Shown: in pieces, positions 55,916-64,000 of the stretch
How positions within the stretch are numbered: position 1 is the first letter of the stretch
Layout of the letters: each line of letters begins with the position of its first letter
Assembly: GCA_023014485.1 (NCBI GenBank)
Contig: JAJOZX010008798.1
Span: forward strand, 62,001 to 126,000
Reading direction: 5' to 3'
Source of the DNA: Bathynomus jamesi
Taxonomy: Eukaryota; Arthropoda; Malacostraca; Isopoda; Cirolanidae
DNA length: 64,000 nucleotides
The notes under the pieces: generated by a model
Seen by the model: the letters and a program-made list of their open reading frames with translations, nothing else
The model's database searches: none
What the model was told of the DNA's origin: nothing
Made by a program: the position numbers and the translations under genes

Positions 55916-57233
55916 TAAGTCGTTCTTATTTTCTATAGTAGTTAATTGATTAAAATTTAATTATAATTTAATTAATTATAATTTAAAAAAATTAATATCC
56001 CTCACTATGTCATTAATTTACGAAATAATTTTTGTCTTTTGTTTTTAATTTTACAAACACGAAATAAAATGGTTTTCAAATTTTTTTTCCAGCTCCTGTT
56101 TTGTCGGATAAATTTTTATTGTTTTCTCTTTTAAAAAGAAGGATCTGTCTTCAGGGGAGAATTTTCCAAATTATATTCACTGAAGGTTTTCAGTAGGTAA
56201 AAACTTTTTGAGAGAGAGAAGAGAGAGAGAGAGAGAGACCTGAACGTAACTTTACAATTTATGTTAGATACATGGTACATATAGATATTGATACTATAAA
56301 ATAAGTAGATATATGATACATATAGATACAATATAAAATAAATAGATACATATAGATACATTATAAAATAAATAGATACATTACAAGATAGATAAGTAGG
56401 TACACAAATATATAGATACTTCAGCTATTTACTTGATAAGAAAACGGCAAAAATCCAAATTAATTAAACTTTAACTTTGAGGTTAATATTAAGTCGTAGG
56501 AGGAAATACAATAAAAAACTGAAGTTAATTCATACGTAGGTATGTTTGTTTAGCGTACTGTACTAACGATCATTTAACGGGAATACAACAAGGCTAGAAT
56601 GACATTCGTTTCACCTGTTTGCGAATGATGAGAAATTTTGGATACGAGTGTTGTTTTGTGTAGGCAACTGGGCACAAGTAGGGTAATTTTTTTTTGTGAG
56701 GTAACACTTTCGGTACCTTGGAACATAACAAAATTTATATTAAAAAAATCTGGAGAATTGTAAACAGTCAGATAAAAGATGTGTTAGTCCTAATTACGCT
56801 AAATTATACTAGATTTGGTTAGGTTAAAAAGAGCGAGTACCTCACTATTTCATGACTTAACAGAAAACTCACTTCGAGCTCTCAGTTGCGTCGTAAACAT
56901 TTATTACGCCGTTCTCGGTTTGATGGCACGAAGGTTCGGTGAGGTTAAATTAAGTTTGGCTATTTTGGTATTTAGTTATATGGATTTTGAAAAGTTGTTA
57001 CCTCGTCTATGCGGAGATGCGCAGTGTGTGTGTGTGTGTGCGCGTGCGTGCGTGCGTGCGTGTGCGTGTGTGTGTTTTAATAAATTGGCTTTATGTTTAT
57101 TAGTTGAGAGTTCTTGTGGTTTGGCTGACTGGGGAATTGAACTCGGACTGTTGAGGTCCAATGTTCGACTTGGCCCACTGCCACCATTCGAATTGAATTG
57201 GTCACTTCATCATATATATGTACAGTATATGTA
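55913..57233. other. intergenic with several simple repeats
   Basis: (GA)n at 56211-56239, ATAGATACAT-type repeats at 56275-56400 and (GT)n/(CGTG)n at 57025-57075. A 147-codon plus-strand frame (56815-57258) passes through the GT repeat and has no recognisable motif. Confidence 0.5.
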
Positions 57234-57468
57234 CGAGGGGGCGAACTCGCCAAACTAGTTTTGAGATAGACGCGTTTAAACTTTGTGTGTGACTATTGTA
57301 TACGAGGGGCACATAGCACAAATACACGCGTTGAAAATAACTATATTTTGAGTGTACGAGGTGGGTATTTGATTATACCAAGTTATCTGTGATAGGAAGT
57401 GGGGGGAGAGTTGAACTATTCATTCTTGGAACAATCGCAAAATCGCCATTGCGGCGAGTTTGTCCCTC

Positions 57469-57469
<1 letters not shown>
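57234..57469. mobile_element. mariner-type MITE, 236 bp
   Basis: The ends CGAGGGGGCGAACTCGCC and GGCGAGTTTGTCCCTCG are inverted and TA-flanked. Two further TACGAGG ends inside (57302, 57355) suggest nested or duplicated termini. Confidence 0.8.
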
Positions 57470-57512
<43 letters not shown>

Positions 57513-57520
57513 TATATATA
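57470..57520. repeat. (TA)n microsatellite
   Basis: A TA run between a MITE and a SINE. Confidence 0.95.
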
Positions 57521-57525
57521 CATTA

Positions 57526-57702
57526 TAACTGCAAACACGCAGTATAATTAACGTAAAGAACGACGCTTTGTATAGGAGAATTATCCGCGCAAGATGAGAG
57601 CGAAAGAACGAAACAATGAAAAAAATGAGGTACCCCCCGGGAATCGAACCCGGGATCTTCCGATTGCGGTCAGATATGATAACCACTACACCACACCTCA
57701 TG
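57526..57702 (-). mobile_element. Val-like tRNA SINE, antisense
   Basis: On the minus strand, GAGGTGTGGTGTAGTGGTTA (A box) and CCCGGGTTCGATTCCCGGG (B box with a perfect T stem), then a tail to ACTGCAAACACGCAG at 57529. The head still resembles a whole tRNA cloverleaf. It is paired head to head with the next entry. Confidence 0.8.
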
Positions 57703-57737
57703 TAGAGGTATGTAGAGGAATTACGACATTTGTTTGG

Positions 57738-57882
57738 GTGAGGCCTGTGGTGTAGTGGTTATCAACTTATCATATCTGACCGGCAATCGGAAGATCCCGG
57801 GTTCGATTCCCAGGTGGTTACCTCATTTTTTCATTTGTTTCGTTCTTTCGCTCTCATCTTGCGCGGGTAATTCTCCTATACA

Positions 57883-57885
<3 letters not shown>
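57738..57885 (+). mobile_element. Val-like tRNA SINE, sense
   Basis: GGTGTAGTGGTTATCAACTT and CCGGGTTCGATTCCCAGG, then CTCATTTTTTCATTTG and TCATCTTGCGCGGGTAATTC. It is an inverted partner of 57526-57702 with high identity. Confidence 0.8.

Positions 57886-57925
<40 letters not shown>
57886..57925. repeat. (TA)n microsatellite
   Basis: The TA run that hosts the MITE at 57926. Confidence 0.95.
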
Positions 57926-58127
57926 CAGAGCTGGGCATTTGCGGCATATTTTGCGGTACTGCGGTACTTGCGGTACCACCGCACTACCACCCGGGCCCCC
58001 ATAACGCAGTACCGCAAAGGATCGCTGAAAGTACCGCAGTACCGCTACCGCATTCAAATTTCCGCGTACCGGTTTGGTAGTGCAGCAGTACCGCAGTACC
58101 GCAATATGCCGCAAGTGCCCAGCTCTG
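57926..58127. mobile_element. GCGGTAC-rich MITE, copy 2
   Basis: It is the reverse complement of 11999-12212, nearly identical apart from about 12 missing bases. The same CAGAGCTGGGCA ends are present and it again lies in TA-rich sequence. Confidence 0.85.
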
Positions 58128-58143
58128 ATTATATATATATAAT

Positions 58144-58213
58144 CAATAGGAATATGAAAACAAGATAGACGACTCTCAACAGAGTCGTATCTCTTGTTTT
58201 CATATTCCTATTG
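58144..58213. repeat. 70-bp hairpin
   Basis: CAATAGGAATATGAAAACAA and its inverse, closed by ACGACTCT / AGAGTCGT around a 3-4 base loop. Confidence 0.9.
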
Positions 58214-58248
58214 AGGATAAGGTTCCCGAAGAACATTTCTATTGTAAC

Positions 58249-58249
<1 letters not shown>

Positions 58250-58297
<48 letters not shown>
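58250..58297. repeat. (TA)n microsatellite
   Basis: A TA run left of the deleted mariner. A further TA run lies at 58523-58582. Confidence 0.95.
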
Positions 58298-58300
<3 letters not shown>

Positions 58301-58521
58301 GGTGATTCAGAAGTCAGGTTACATAGGGCTTTTCTGTTTCTTTGCAGGTAAATGAGTTATGAGATGTTATCGAAGGAGGAGCGCATTGATGTGATATTCC
58401 TAGCTGGCTGCACAAGTGCATTGCCGTTAACGGTGGCCATATCGAACATGTGATGTGACTATTCCCCTGTATCATTACATAATACAGTTTTTCCCTATGT
58501 AACCTGACTTTTGAATCACCC

Positions 58522-58522
<1 letters not shown>
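58298..58522 (+). mobile_element. IS630-type transposon, end-to-end deletion
   Basis: The ends CAGGGTGATTCAGAAGTCAG and TGACTTTTGAATCACCCT are inverted, with GTTACATAGGG / CCCTATGTAAC. Only the transposase start (MSYEMLSKEERIDVIFLAG from the ATG at 58352) and its last residues (NGGHIEHVM then stop, about 58430-58455) remain. A TTTCTTTGCAG acceptor-like tract ends at 58348. Confidence 0.85.
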
Positions 58523-58566
<44 letters not shown>

Positions 58567-58927
58567 GATATATATATATAATAAGCTATTCTCAGCGTTT
58601 ACATGCAGCCAGCCCCTCCTGGTGAGAGTGAGAAAAAAGGGTTTTGGGATGGGATTTTTTTTTAATGATCATTTGAAAGGATCCCATACCGTAAAACTCT
58701 CGGATCATTATTTTTTATCGAAAATCGATAATTGAAAATGACATTCGATAAAAATTAAAAATAAACAAAAAAAGTCTGTCGATATAAAATTAATTTTCAA
58801 GGACGAATTATCCCCAAAGCGGGATCATCTTCCCTTTTTGTTACAGTCTGTTGATACTGTAATGCCGTATTATTATAAATGTATTTATTTTATTCTTTTA
58901 TAAGGTAATAGATAAACAAAAAAGGCT

Positions 58928-59120
58928 TGTTTAACCTTCTTAGTGATAAGAAACGTTATGTGATGGAAGGGACCTACTGCTTTACGTGGGATTCGAACTA
59001 TCTTTTAGGGTTGATACATCATTCATCTCAAAGCAGAGACAATTATCCATTCAATTACCGAATAGAAAGCAACGTCGCTTAACCTCGCTGATCGAACGGG
59101 AAGCGGTGTTGCGACATGGC
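58928..59120 (-). mobile_element. 5S-headed SINE, antisense
   Basis: On the minus strand, GTCGCAACACCGCTTCCCGT and GATCAGCGAGGTTAAGCGAC are 5S rRNA words. Then TTCGAATCCCACGTAAAGC, GTAGGTCCCTTCC and AAGAAGGTTAAACAAGCC match the tail of the copy at 61852. The 5S box-C part is diverged here. Confidence 0.8.
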
Positions 59121-59624
59121 TATGACTTAACTCTAGAAAATTCAGTTTTCTTGACTCCCCACCCTCTCCCCCCGAAAACTGTTTATAACAGTACTCATTT
59201 TTTTTTTTAAAGTTAAAAATCATTTTACAATTTGTAACAGTAATACCAAATTTTTTATTGTTTTTAACATTAAATTCCGAAAGCATCATTTTTAAAAGTT
59301 AAAAACACCATTTGAGGGGTCCCGAGTCTTAAGGTACCTAAGCGCCAAAATTAAAATTCGTCAGAAATCGTCTCCAAAGTTCAGCAATATTCTGGCAATA
59401 GTATCTCTGTTATTAATTGAGCTATAGAACGTTCATTTTTTGCTGAATTAGAGTTCTAAGTATGCTAATGAAAATGTTGATGAGTTTTTGGAATAGATTT
59501 TTATATTTTATATATATTTTTTTTAATTTTATTTTCTTATGTTATAATGTTTCAGACCAACAAAGACCTAGGATCCACTCGTGGCTGGTCTATCTAACTG
59601 TGTTCGTAATTGTGTATTGTGCAT

Positions 59625-59690
59625 GTCCTCCGTGGTGGCGGAGGGGACCTAACAATTTTACGTGGGTTCCGAACCACAAAGAACATAAGA
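59625..59690 (-). mobile_element. SINE 3' domain, solitary antisense copy
   Basis: On the minus strand, GTGGTTCGGAACCCACGTAA and TAGGTCCCCTCCGCCA match the 5S-headed SINE tail. Confidence 0.65.
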
Positions 59691-59857
59691 AATTTTTATA
59701 GTGGGCACACTAGGGGCCACTTCGGCCCATCGAGGTGGCTCCACTATGTAAAAACTGCCTGTACATTGGCAACAACTAATTTTTACAAAACTAAATAATT
59801 ATCAATTTAAAACTAATTATCAATTTAAAGCTAAAGATAGAATCTCTGGATCCAGAG

Positions 59858-60039
59858 CAGGGCTTCTCAAACTTTTTCACTTGCGACCCTTTGGATCAGA
59901 CAAATTTTTTCGCAACCCTTCACTCAATGTCATAAAAGCAATAGGTACTAACACTGTATATTTATGAAAAAAATAATATTTTCAAATGTTTCTGCGACCC
60001 CCAATAATATTTACGCGACCCCTAGTTTGAGAAGCGTGG
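59858..60039. mobile_element. hAT MITE with perfect 8-bp duplication
   Basis: CAGGGCTTCTCAAACTTTTT at the left and AGTTTGAGAAGCGTGG at the right (outer bases diverged). The flanks are ATCCAGAG at 59850-59857 and 60040-60047. Confidence 0.9.
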
Positions 60040-60047
60040 ATCCAGAG

Positions 60048-60599
60048 GATCAAGTCATAATAGACTACTATCCACAAATATGTTACACTCTATATCTATT
60101 TAAACCGACATGCAAATATATCAGATCCAAAGAATCCAGTCAATTTCATTACGGTATCCATCAATACCAGTACCTTGCCAACCAAAAATAAGTCAAGGTC
60201 CATATCAATTTACAACCATAAACATTACAATATATATACTTAGGAGGAAAAGTGTAGGTGTGGCTGTAAAGACTGTACAGTAATGTAGAAATGTGTGTGC
60301 ACCCATTTTGGGTCTCCCATTTCAAGGTGTTTGTGGGGCAAGTGAAGATATGAGTTTTTCAATACCTCACAGTACAATGGGGGGCACCACTCGGCAGAGG
60401 AATCTCTTTAAATGGGGTGTGTAGGACAGAGAGTATCCCTAACCCAAGATGCTGCCTCCCTATATCCACAACACTTGTAAAACTATGTTTCTTAAATTTG
60501 TTCTACATCTTGGCTTAAATAATTTCATACTATGACCTCCAGTCTGGTTATGTGATCTTTAATGAAAAGAGAATCAAACTCTATCTTATCCAACCCTTA
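60048..60599. other. intergenic, unrecognised
   Basis: No supported frame or repeat. Confidence 0.4.
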
Positions 60600-61440
60600 A
60601 TTTTACTACCTTAAACTATACCCAATCTATCAACATATGCGTCTAATCGATTTTTAAACATGTTTATAGATGTGCTACTAATTACTTCTACCGGCAAACT
60701 ATTCCATCTACTGTATTTACTATTCTATGCGTAAAAAAGTTTTTGGCAAATGCTGTCTCGAACCTTCTACTTGTCAACTTACACCCGTTATTTCTAGTTT
60801 TATTATATTGAGATATTTCGAAAAAGCTATCTCTGTCTACGTTATGGAACCCATTCATAATTTTGAAAACCTGGATTAGATCAGCCCTTAGCCTCATAGT
60901 CTCGAGTGTAGTCAATTTTAACTCTTTAAGCCTATCCTCGTACGACTTTGACCTAAGCGACGGAATCATCTTAGTTGCTCGTCTTTGAACTCTTTCGATT
61001 TTGTCTATATCTTTGCGCATATGCGGATTCAAAAATTGGACCGCGTACTCCAAATGGGGTCTAACTAATGATTTATAAAGAGGAACTATATTATCGCGCG
61101 ATTTGTACTCAAAATTCCGAGCTATAAATTAACCTAACACTGTTCGCTTTATTGACCGCTGCTGTACTTTGTTTCGCTACTTTTAAATCACCAGTGACTA
61201 TAACTCCTAAATCTTTTTCCTGCTCTACGCTTGTTAACTCCTTCCCTGACATACTATATGCAAAATTACCGTTACGCGAACCTATATGCAAAATTACCGT
61301 TACGCGAACCTATATGTAAAATTTTGCCCTTATCGACGTTAAATCTCATTTGCCATGTGACCGACCAATCACCGATTTTATTATGCCGAACTTTGAGTGA
61401 ACTTTTGGCTGGCGATAGAGGTGAAAAAAGTAGTTCGCTT
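60600..61440 (-). mobile_element. CR1-group LINE fragment, antisense
   Basis: On the minus strand, the polymerase thumb and C-terminus: WQMRFNVDKGKI, LTSVEQEKDLGVIVTGDLK, LVRPHLEYAVQF, KIERVQRRATKMIPSLRSKS and NKTRNNGCKLTSRRFET. The LINE at 17-20 kb has homologous words (RVQARATKLIPSVR), but the two are clearly different subfamilies. Stops and one frameshift are present, and the copy is truncated before the catalytic motifs. Confidence 0.85.
61255..61318. repeat. tandem duplication of about 31 bp
   Basis: TGCAAAATTACCGTTACGCG with flanking CTATA occurs twice in direct succession inside the LINE fragment, with the start of a third unit (TATATGTAAAATT). Confidence 0.9.
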
Positions 61441-61851
61441 CATAAGGTTTTCAACCATACTTCTAGTGTCGTAAGGTCATTATAACCCAAACCACGCGAT
61501 AGAAGAAGGATGAAAATAGTGATATCCATCAAAAACACGTTTTCGCCTGTGGTGGCGCTTAGGTACCTTAATTGGGACAACCTCTTTTTTAAACTGTAAA
61601 CGCCCAGGTTTTGAAGGACTTACGATGATATAACGCCCCTAAATTTTAACGCTTTTAACATTAAATCTAAGTTTTTTATGCATTAGCAACCAAATTTTTA
61701 AGTTTTTTACGTGAACTTTTAACGTCAACCACAAAAATTTTAAAACTTACTTAGTTTTCAGTGTTTTAACGTAAATCTTCCATCTTTTTTAATGCTTTAA
61801 ACGTTAATCCCAAAGTTTTTAACGTTAAGTTCAAATTTGGGCTACGTTGTA

Positions 61852-62045
61852 GCCAGTGTCGTAACACCGCTTCCCGTCGAACAGCGAAATTAAGCGACAT
61901 TGAGTCTGGAGAGTAGTTGGATGGGAGACCGTCCTCCGCGTCAAGATTATGTAGCGACCCGTCTTAGTTCGGATTCCACGTAAAGCTGTCGGTCCCCTCC
62001 GCCATATGACCTTAGATGCTGCGAAGGAGGTTAAACAACCTCATT
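61852..62045 (+). mobile_element. 5S rRNA-headed SINE
   Basis: The head (61852-61933) follows 5S rRNA: AACACCGCTTCCCGTC, AGCGAAATTAAGCGAC (box A region) and AGTTGGATGGGAGACCG (box C region), the internal promoter used by TFIIIA and RNA polymerase III. The tail AGTTCGGATTCCACGTAAAG, GGTCCCCTCCGCCATATGA and GCGAAGGAGGTTAAACAACC matches 32284-32375 and 58928-58995. It is too diverged and too long to be a functional 5S gene. Confidence 0.85.
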
Positions 62046-62139
62046 CAACCAATTTTCCACAAAATGTTTTGTCTGCAAAATTAAATTAATTTTTACTTTA
62101 ATTTACGATTACATGCGGATTACATGTGTAATAATATGT

Positions 62140-62216
62140 AATATGTAGTATCTAGTATCTAGTATCTAGTATCTAGTATCTAATATCTAGTATCTAATAT
62201 CTAGTATGTAATATTT
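62140..62216. repeat. 10-bp tandem repeat TAGTATCTAG
   Basis: TAGTATCTAG or TAATATCTAG is repeated about seven times. Confidence 0.9.
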
Positions 62217-62722
62217 AAACAAATAGAGAAGCAGACAACTATTTAATACACTGAATTTTCTTCAAAAATATAGTCAAAAGGTCAGAGACCAGTTGGAGAA
62301 TGTTAACTATTTTAGGGTAAATGACATTCTATCGACATGAAAAAATAGTAAAAAAATTGAACTGTTGATTCTAATTTAACATAACTGCTGTTAGATTAGG
62401 TAAGGTTATGGTATGTTTGGTTAGTTTAGGTTTAGCTCGATTGGGTTAGGTTAAATTAAATAGTTCAATTCGGTGGTTTCGACGATTTAACAAGGAAATT
62501 CGCCTACATTCAAATGGTTAATGTTTTTATCATTCCGTTTAGTTTCTCAATGGCACGAGAGAGAGATTAATTAATTAATTAATTATGGATAAAATTTACA
62601 GGCTTCTAATCCCAATACACGAAATTTATTGGATTCTGTCACTTTGGTTTACAGCTTCTGTCACAACATTTCTGTTCCTTTCTCCAATTAACTTATTCTG
62701 AATATTAATAGTTGAATAAAAT

Positions 62723-62730
<8 letters not shown>
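62217..62730. other. intergenic with TTAGG-like words
   Basis: GGTTAGTTTAGGTTTAGC and GGGTTAGGTTAAATTAAA at about 62420-62460, (TTAA)n at 62568-62585. Nothing else was recognised. Confidence 0.45.

Positions 62731-62731
<1 letters not shown>

Positions 62732-62786
<55 letters not shown>
62732..62786. repeat. (TA)n microsatellite
   Basis: The TA run that hosts the last transposon. Confidence 0.95.
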
Positions 62787-62788
<2 letters not shown>

Positions 62789-64000
62789 GGTGATCCAGAG
62801 AAATGGGACCCAAAAGAAACCCCTGTAACTCTTAAAGTATAAGTCCTTTTATAAAATCATACGCATCATTCGAAAGAGGATAGTTACAAGTTTGTACAGG
62901 ATTGTATAGGTTTTGACAATATATGACAAGATAAGATACAAAACAAAATAAAAGTGTTAGTTAAAACTAACCCTTCAAGATGACTGCATGGACTGTGGAA
63001 CAGCTGCGTTTCATAACTGAGCAATATTATGAGCATGGAAGAAGTGTAGTTTCAGCTCAAAGATCTTTCAAGACAAATTTTCAGATGTCAAAATCACCTT
63101 CTAAGAAAGTAATCCGTCGGTGTGTCAGAAATTTTTCCCTAACTGGCAGCATTGGAAAAAGAAAACCAACTGGAAGAGTGCGCACAGCAAGGATAGACGA
63201 GATCATTAACAGAACTCATGAAATTGTACAGGATAATCCTAACATAAGCATCAGACGTGCTTCTCAGCTGTTAGGAGTTGGATATGGAACAACAACACAC
63301 CGTATATTCAAGCAAAATTTAATGCTCTTTCCATATAAAATTCAAACAGTGCAACAACTAAACGATGGAGATTTCGCACGAAGACGACAATTCTGTCAAT
63401 GGATCCAACAGAAGGTAAATGACACCACCAATTTTCTAGCAACTTTGATTATGTCAGACGAAGCCCATTTTCACTTGAATGGAACTGTAAACAAACAAAA
63501 TTGTCGTTTCTGGGCAACAGAAATTCCATTGAATATTACCGAAGTCCCGTTGCATAGTCAGCGTGTAACTGTTTGGTGTGGTCTTACTGCATCTCAGATC
63601 ATAGGGCCGTACTTTTTCGAGGATTCCACCGGAAACACGGTCACTGTAAATGGTGATCGCTACGAAAAAATGTTGACCGATTTCCTTATTCCTAAATTAA
63701 GAGATCTTTGTCTAGAAAACCACTGGTTCCAACAAGACGGAGCTACCTGCCATACCACGAGGAACTGCATGGCAGTTTTGCGTCAAACGTTTCCAGGCGA
63801 GTTAATCTCAAGATTTGGAGACGTTGAATGGCCCGCAAGGTCTCCAGATTTTTCTCCTTAGATTATTATCTCTGGGGATATTTAAAGAGTAGGGTCTACA
63901 GAAATAACCCAACGACCTTGCAAGAATTGAAGGCCGCCATCACAAATGAGATACAGGCCATACCACGCACACTCTTGCAAAAGTGATGCAGAACTTACAA
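62787..64000 (+). mobile_element. IS630-type transposon, cut by window end
   Basis: The left end AAGGGTGATCCAGAGAAATG follows TA. The right end lies beyond 64000. It carries the best-preserved transposase frame in the window, with about 190 bp of 5' UTR and no acceptor-like tract before the ATG. Confidence 0.85.
62980..63861 (+). CDS. IS630-type transposase, 293 codons open
   Basis: It starts at the ATG at 62980 (MTAWTVEQLRFITEQYYEHG). The first DNA-binding part has SVVSAQRSFKTNF, and the second is SIRRASQLLGVGYGTTTHRI. A linker follows, then MSDEAHFHLNGTVNKQNCRFW (first Asp), VTVWCGLTASQIIGPYFFE and FQQDGATCHTTR (second Asp). PARSPDFSP follows, then a TAG at 63859-63861. One extra base just before it moves LDYYLWGYLK (third Asp) and ELKAAITNEIQAIPRTLLQK into the next frame, which continues to about 63985. 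The protein made from this frame would lack the third catalytic Asp. It is otherwise nearly intact and the youngest-looking transposase here. Confidence 0.85.
   Translation: MTAWTVEQLRFITEQYYEHGRSVVSAQRSFKTNFQMSKSPSKKVIRRCVRNFSLTGSIGKRKPTGRVRTARIDEIINRTHEIVQDNPNISIRRASQLLGVGYGTTTHRIFKQNLMLFPYKIQTVQQLNDGDFARRRQFCQWIQQKVNDTTNFLATLIMSDEAHFHLNGTVNKQNCRFWATEIPLNITEVPLHSQRVTVWCGLTASQIIGPYFFEDSTGNTVTVNGDRYEKMLTDFLIPKLRDLCLENHWFQQDGATCHTTRNCMAVLRQTFPGELISRFGDVEWPARSPDFSP

Larger units (their letters stand above)
59333..61567. mobile_element. TTAA-target element, 2.2 kb
   Basis: The 15-bp inverted ends GGTACCTAAGCGCCA (59333) and TGGCGCTTAGGTACC (61553) are exact. TTAA lies at 59329-59332 and 61568-61571. 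TTAA duplications indicate a piggyBac or Kolobok type. No transposase was recognised. The interior holds a SINE tail, a hAT MITE and a LINE fragment, which would be later insertions. Confidence 0.7.

Noticed and set aside
56815..57258. A 147-codon plus-strand frame
   Set aside because: It runs through a (GT)n repeat (the CVCARACVRACACV part) and has no recognisable domain or homologue in the window.
57526..57885. Functional tRNA genes
   Set aside because: The heads have good A and B boxes, but each carries a shared SINE tail and occurs in several truncated copies, so they are SINEs.
61852..61933. A functional 5S rRNA gene
   Set aside because: It has many changes from 5S rRNA and is fused to a repeat tail found at other loci.
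62400..62460. Telomeric (TTAGG)n array
   Set aside because: TTAGG and GGTTAG words are scattered and irregular, with no tandem run.

Overview
This is a eukaryotic, AT-rich repeat region in which I find no intact host gene. Almost everything recognisable is a transposable element, most of it broken. The mix is DD34D mariner and other IS630-type transposons, Tc1 elements, hAT transposons with short non-autonomous relatives, TTAA-target MITEs, CR1-like and Jockey-like LINEs, a LINE with PHD and CCCH zinc fingers, SINEs with tRNA and 5S rRNA heads, and very many (TA)n, (CA)n and (TC)n arrays. That mix, together with scattered TTAGGTTAGG-like words, points to an arthropod. The LINE types look most like those I associate with malacostracan crustaceans, but this is a judgement without a database search.

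Layout. 0-9 kb: a LINE 3' end, a broken Tc1 transposase, an antisense LINE fragment with zinc fingers, a dimeric tRNA SINE, a near-complete mariner and a 1.13 kb fold-back transposon. 9-17 kb: short MITEs, deleted Tc1 copies, long palindromes that share an AACCTAACC-containing core, and degenerate AT-rich tandem repeats. 17-20 kb: a nearly whole CR1-like LINE with several frameshifts. 20-24 kb: tRNA-headed SINEs and an antisense IS630-type transposon whose second and third catalytic aspartates have become asparagine. 24-30 kb: two LINEs end to end, the first split by two hAT MITEs with recognisable 8-bp target duplications, then a TACTAGC-type repeat. 30-40 kb: an IS630-type transposon, a deleted Tc1, an old Tc1 and several MITEs.

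40-50 kb: a 2.8 kb hAT with perfect 8-bp duplications, a LINE nested in a pogo-like element, a fold-back mariner, an antisense LINE reverse transcriptase and a deleted mariner. 50-55 kb: a second full-span hAT (2.5 kb, perfect duplications) inside a TACTAGC repeat, a second copy of the dimeric SINE, a full-span mariner and another fold-back element. 55-64 kb: more MITEs, an inverted SINE pair, a 2.2 kb element with 15-bp inverted ends and TTAA duplications that holds other repeats, two 5S-headed SINEs, and a mostly open transposase that runs off the window end.

The elements interact by nesting. TA-target elements repeatedly lie inside (TA)n arrays, non-autonomous elements share ends with the full-span hAT, and LINE tails and SINE tails recur. 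The observations I rate highest are a splice-acceptor-like tract just inside the 5' end of four different IS630-type elements (in two of them the transposase frame has no nearby start codon downstream of it), and one 3' domain shared by tRNA-headed and 5S-headed SINEs. I did not find a convincing new cellular system.
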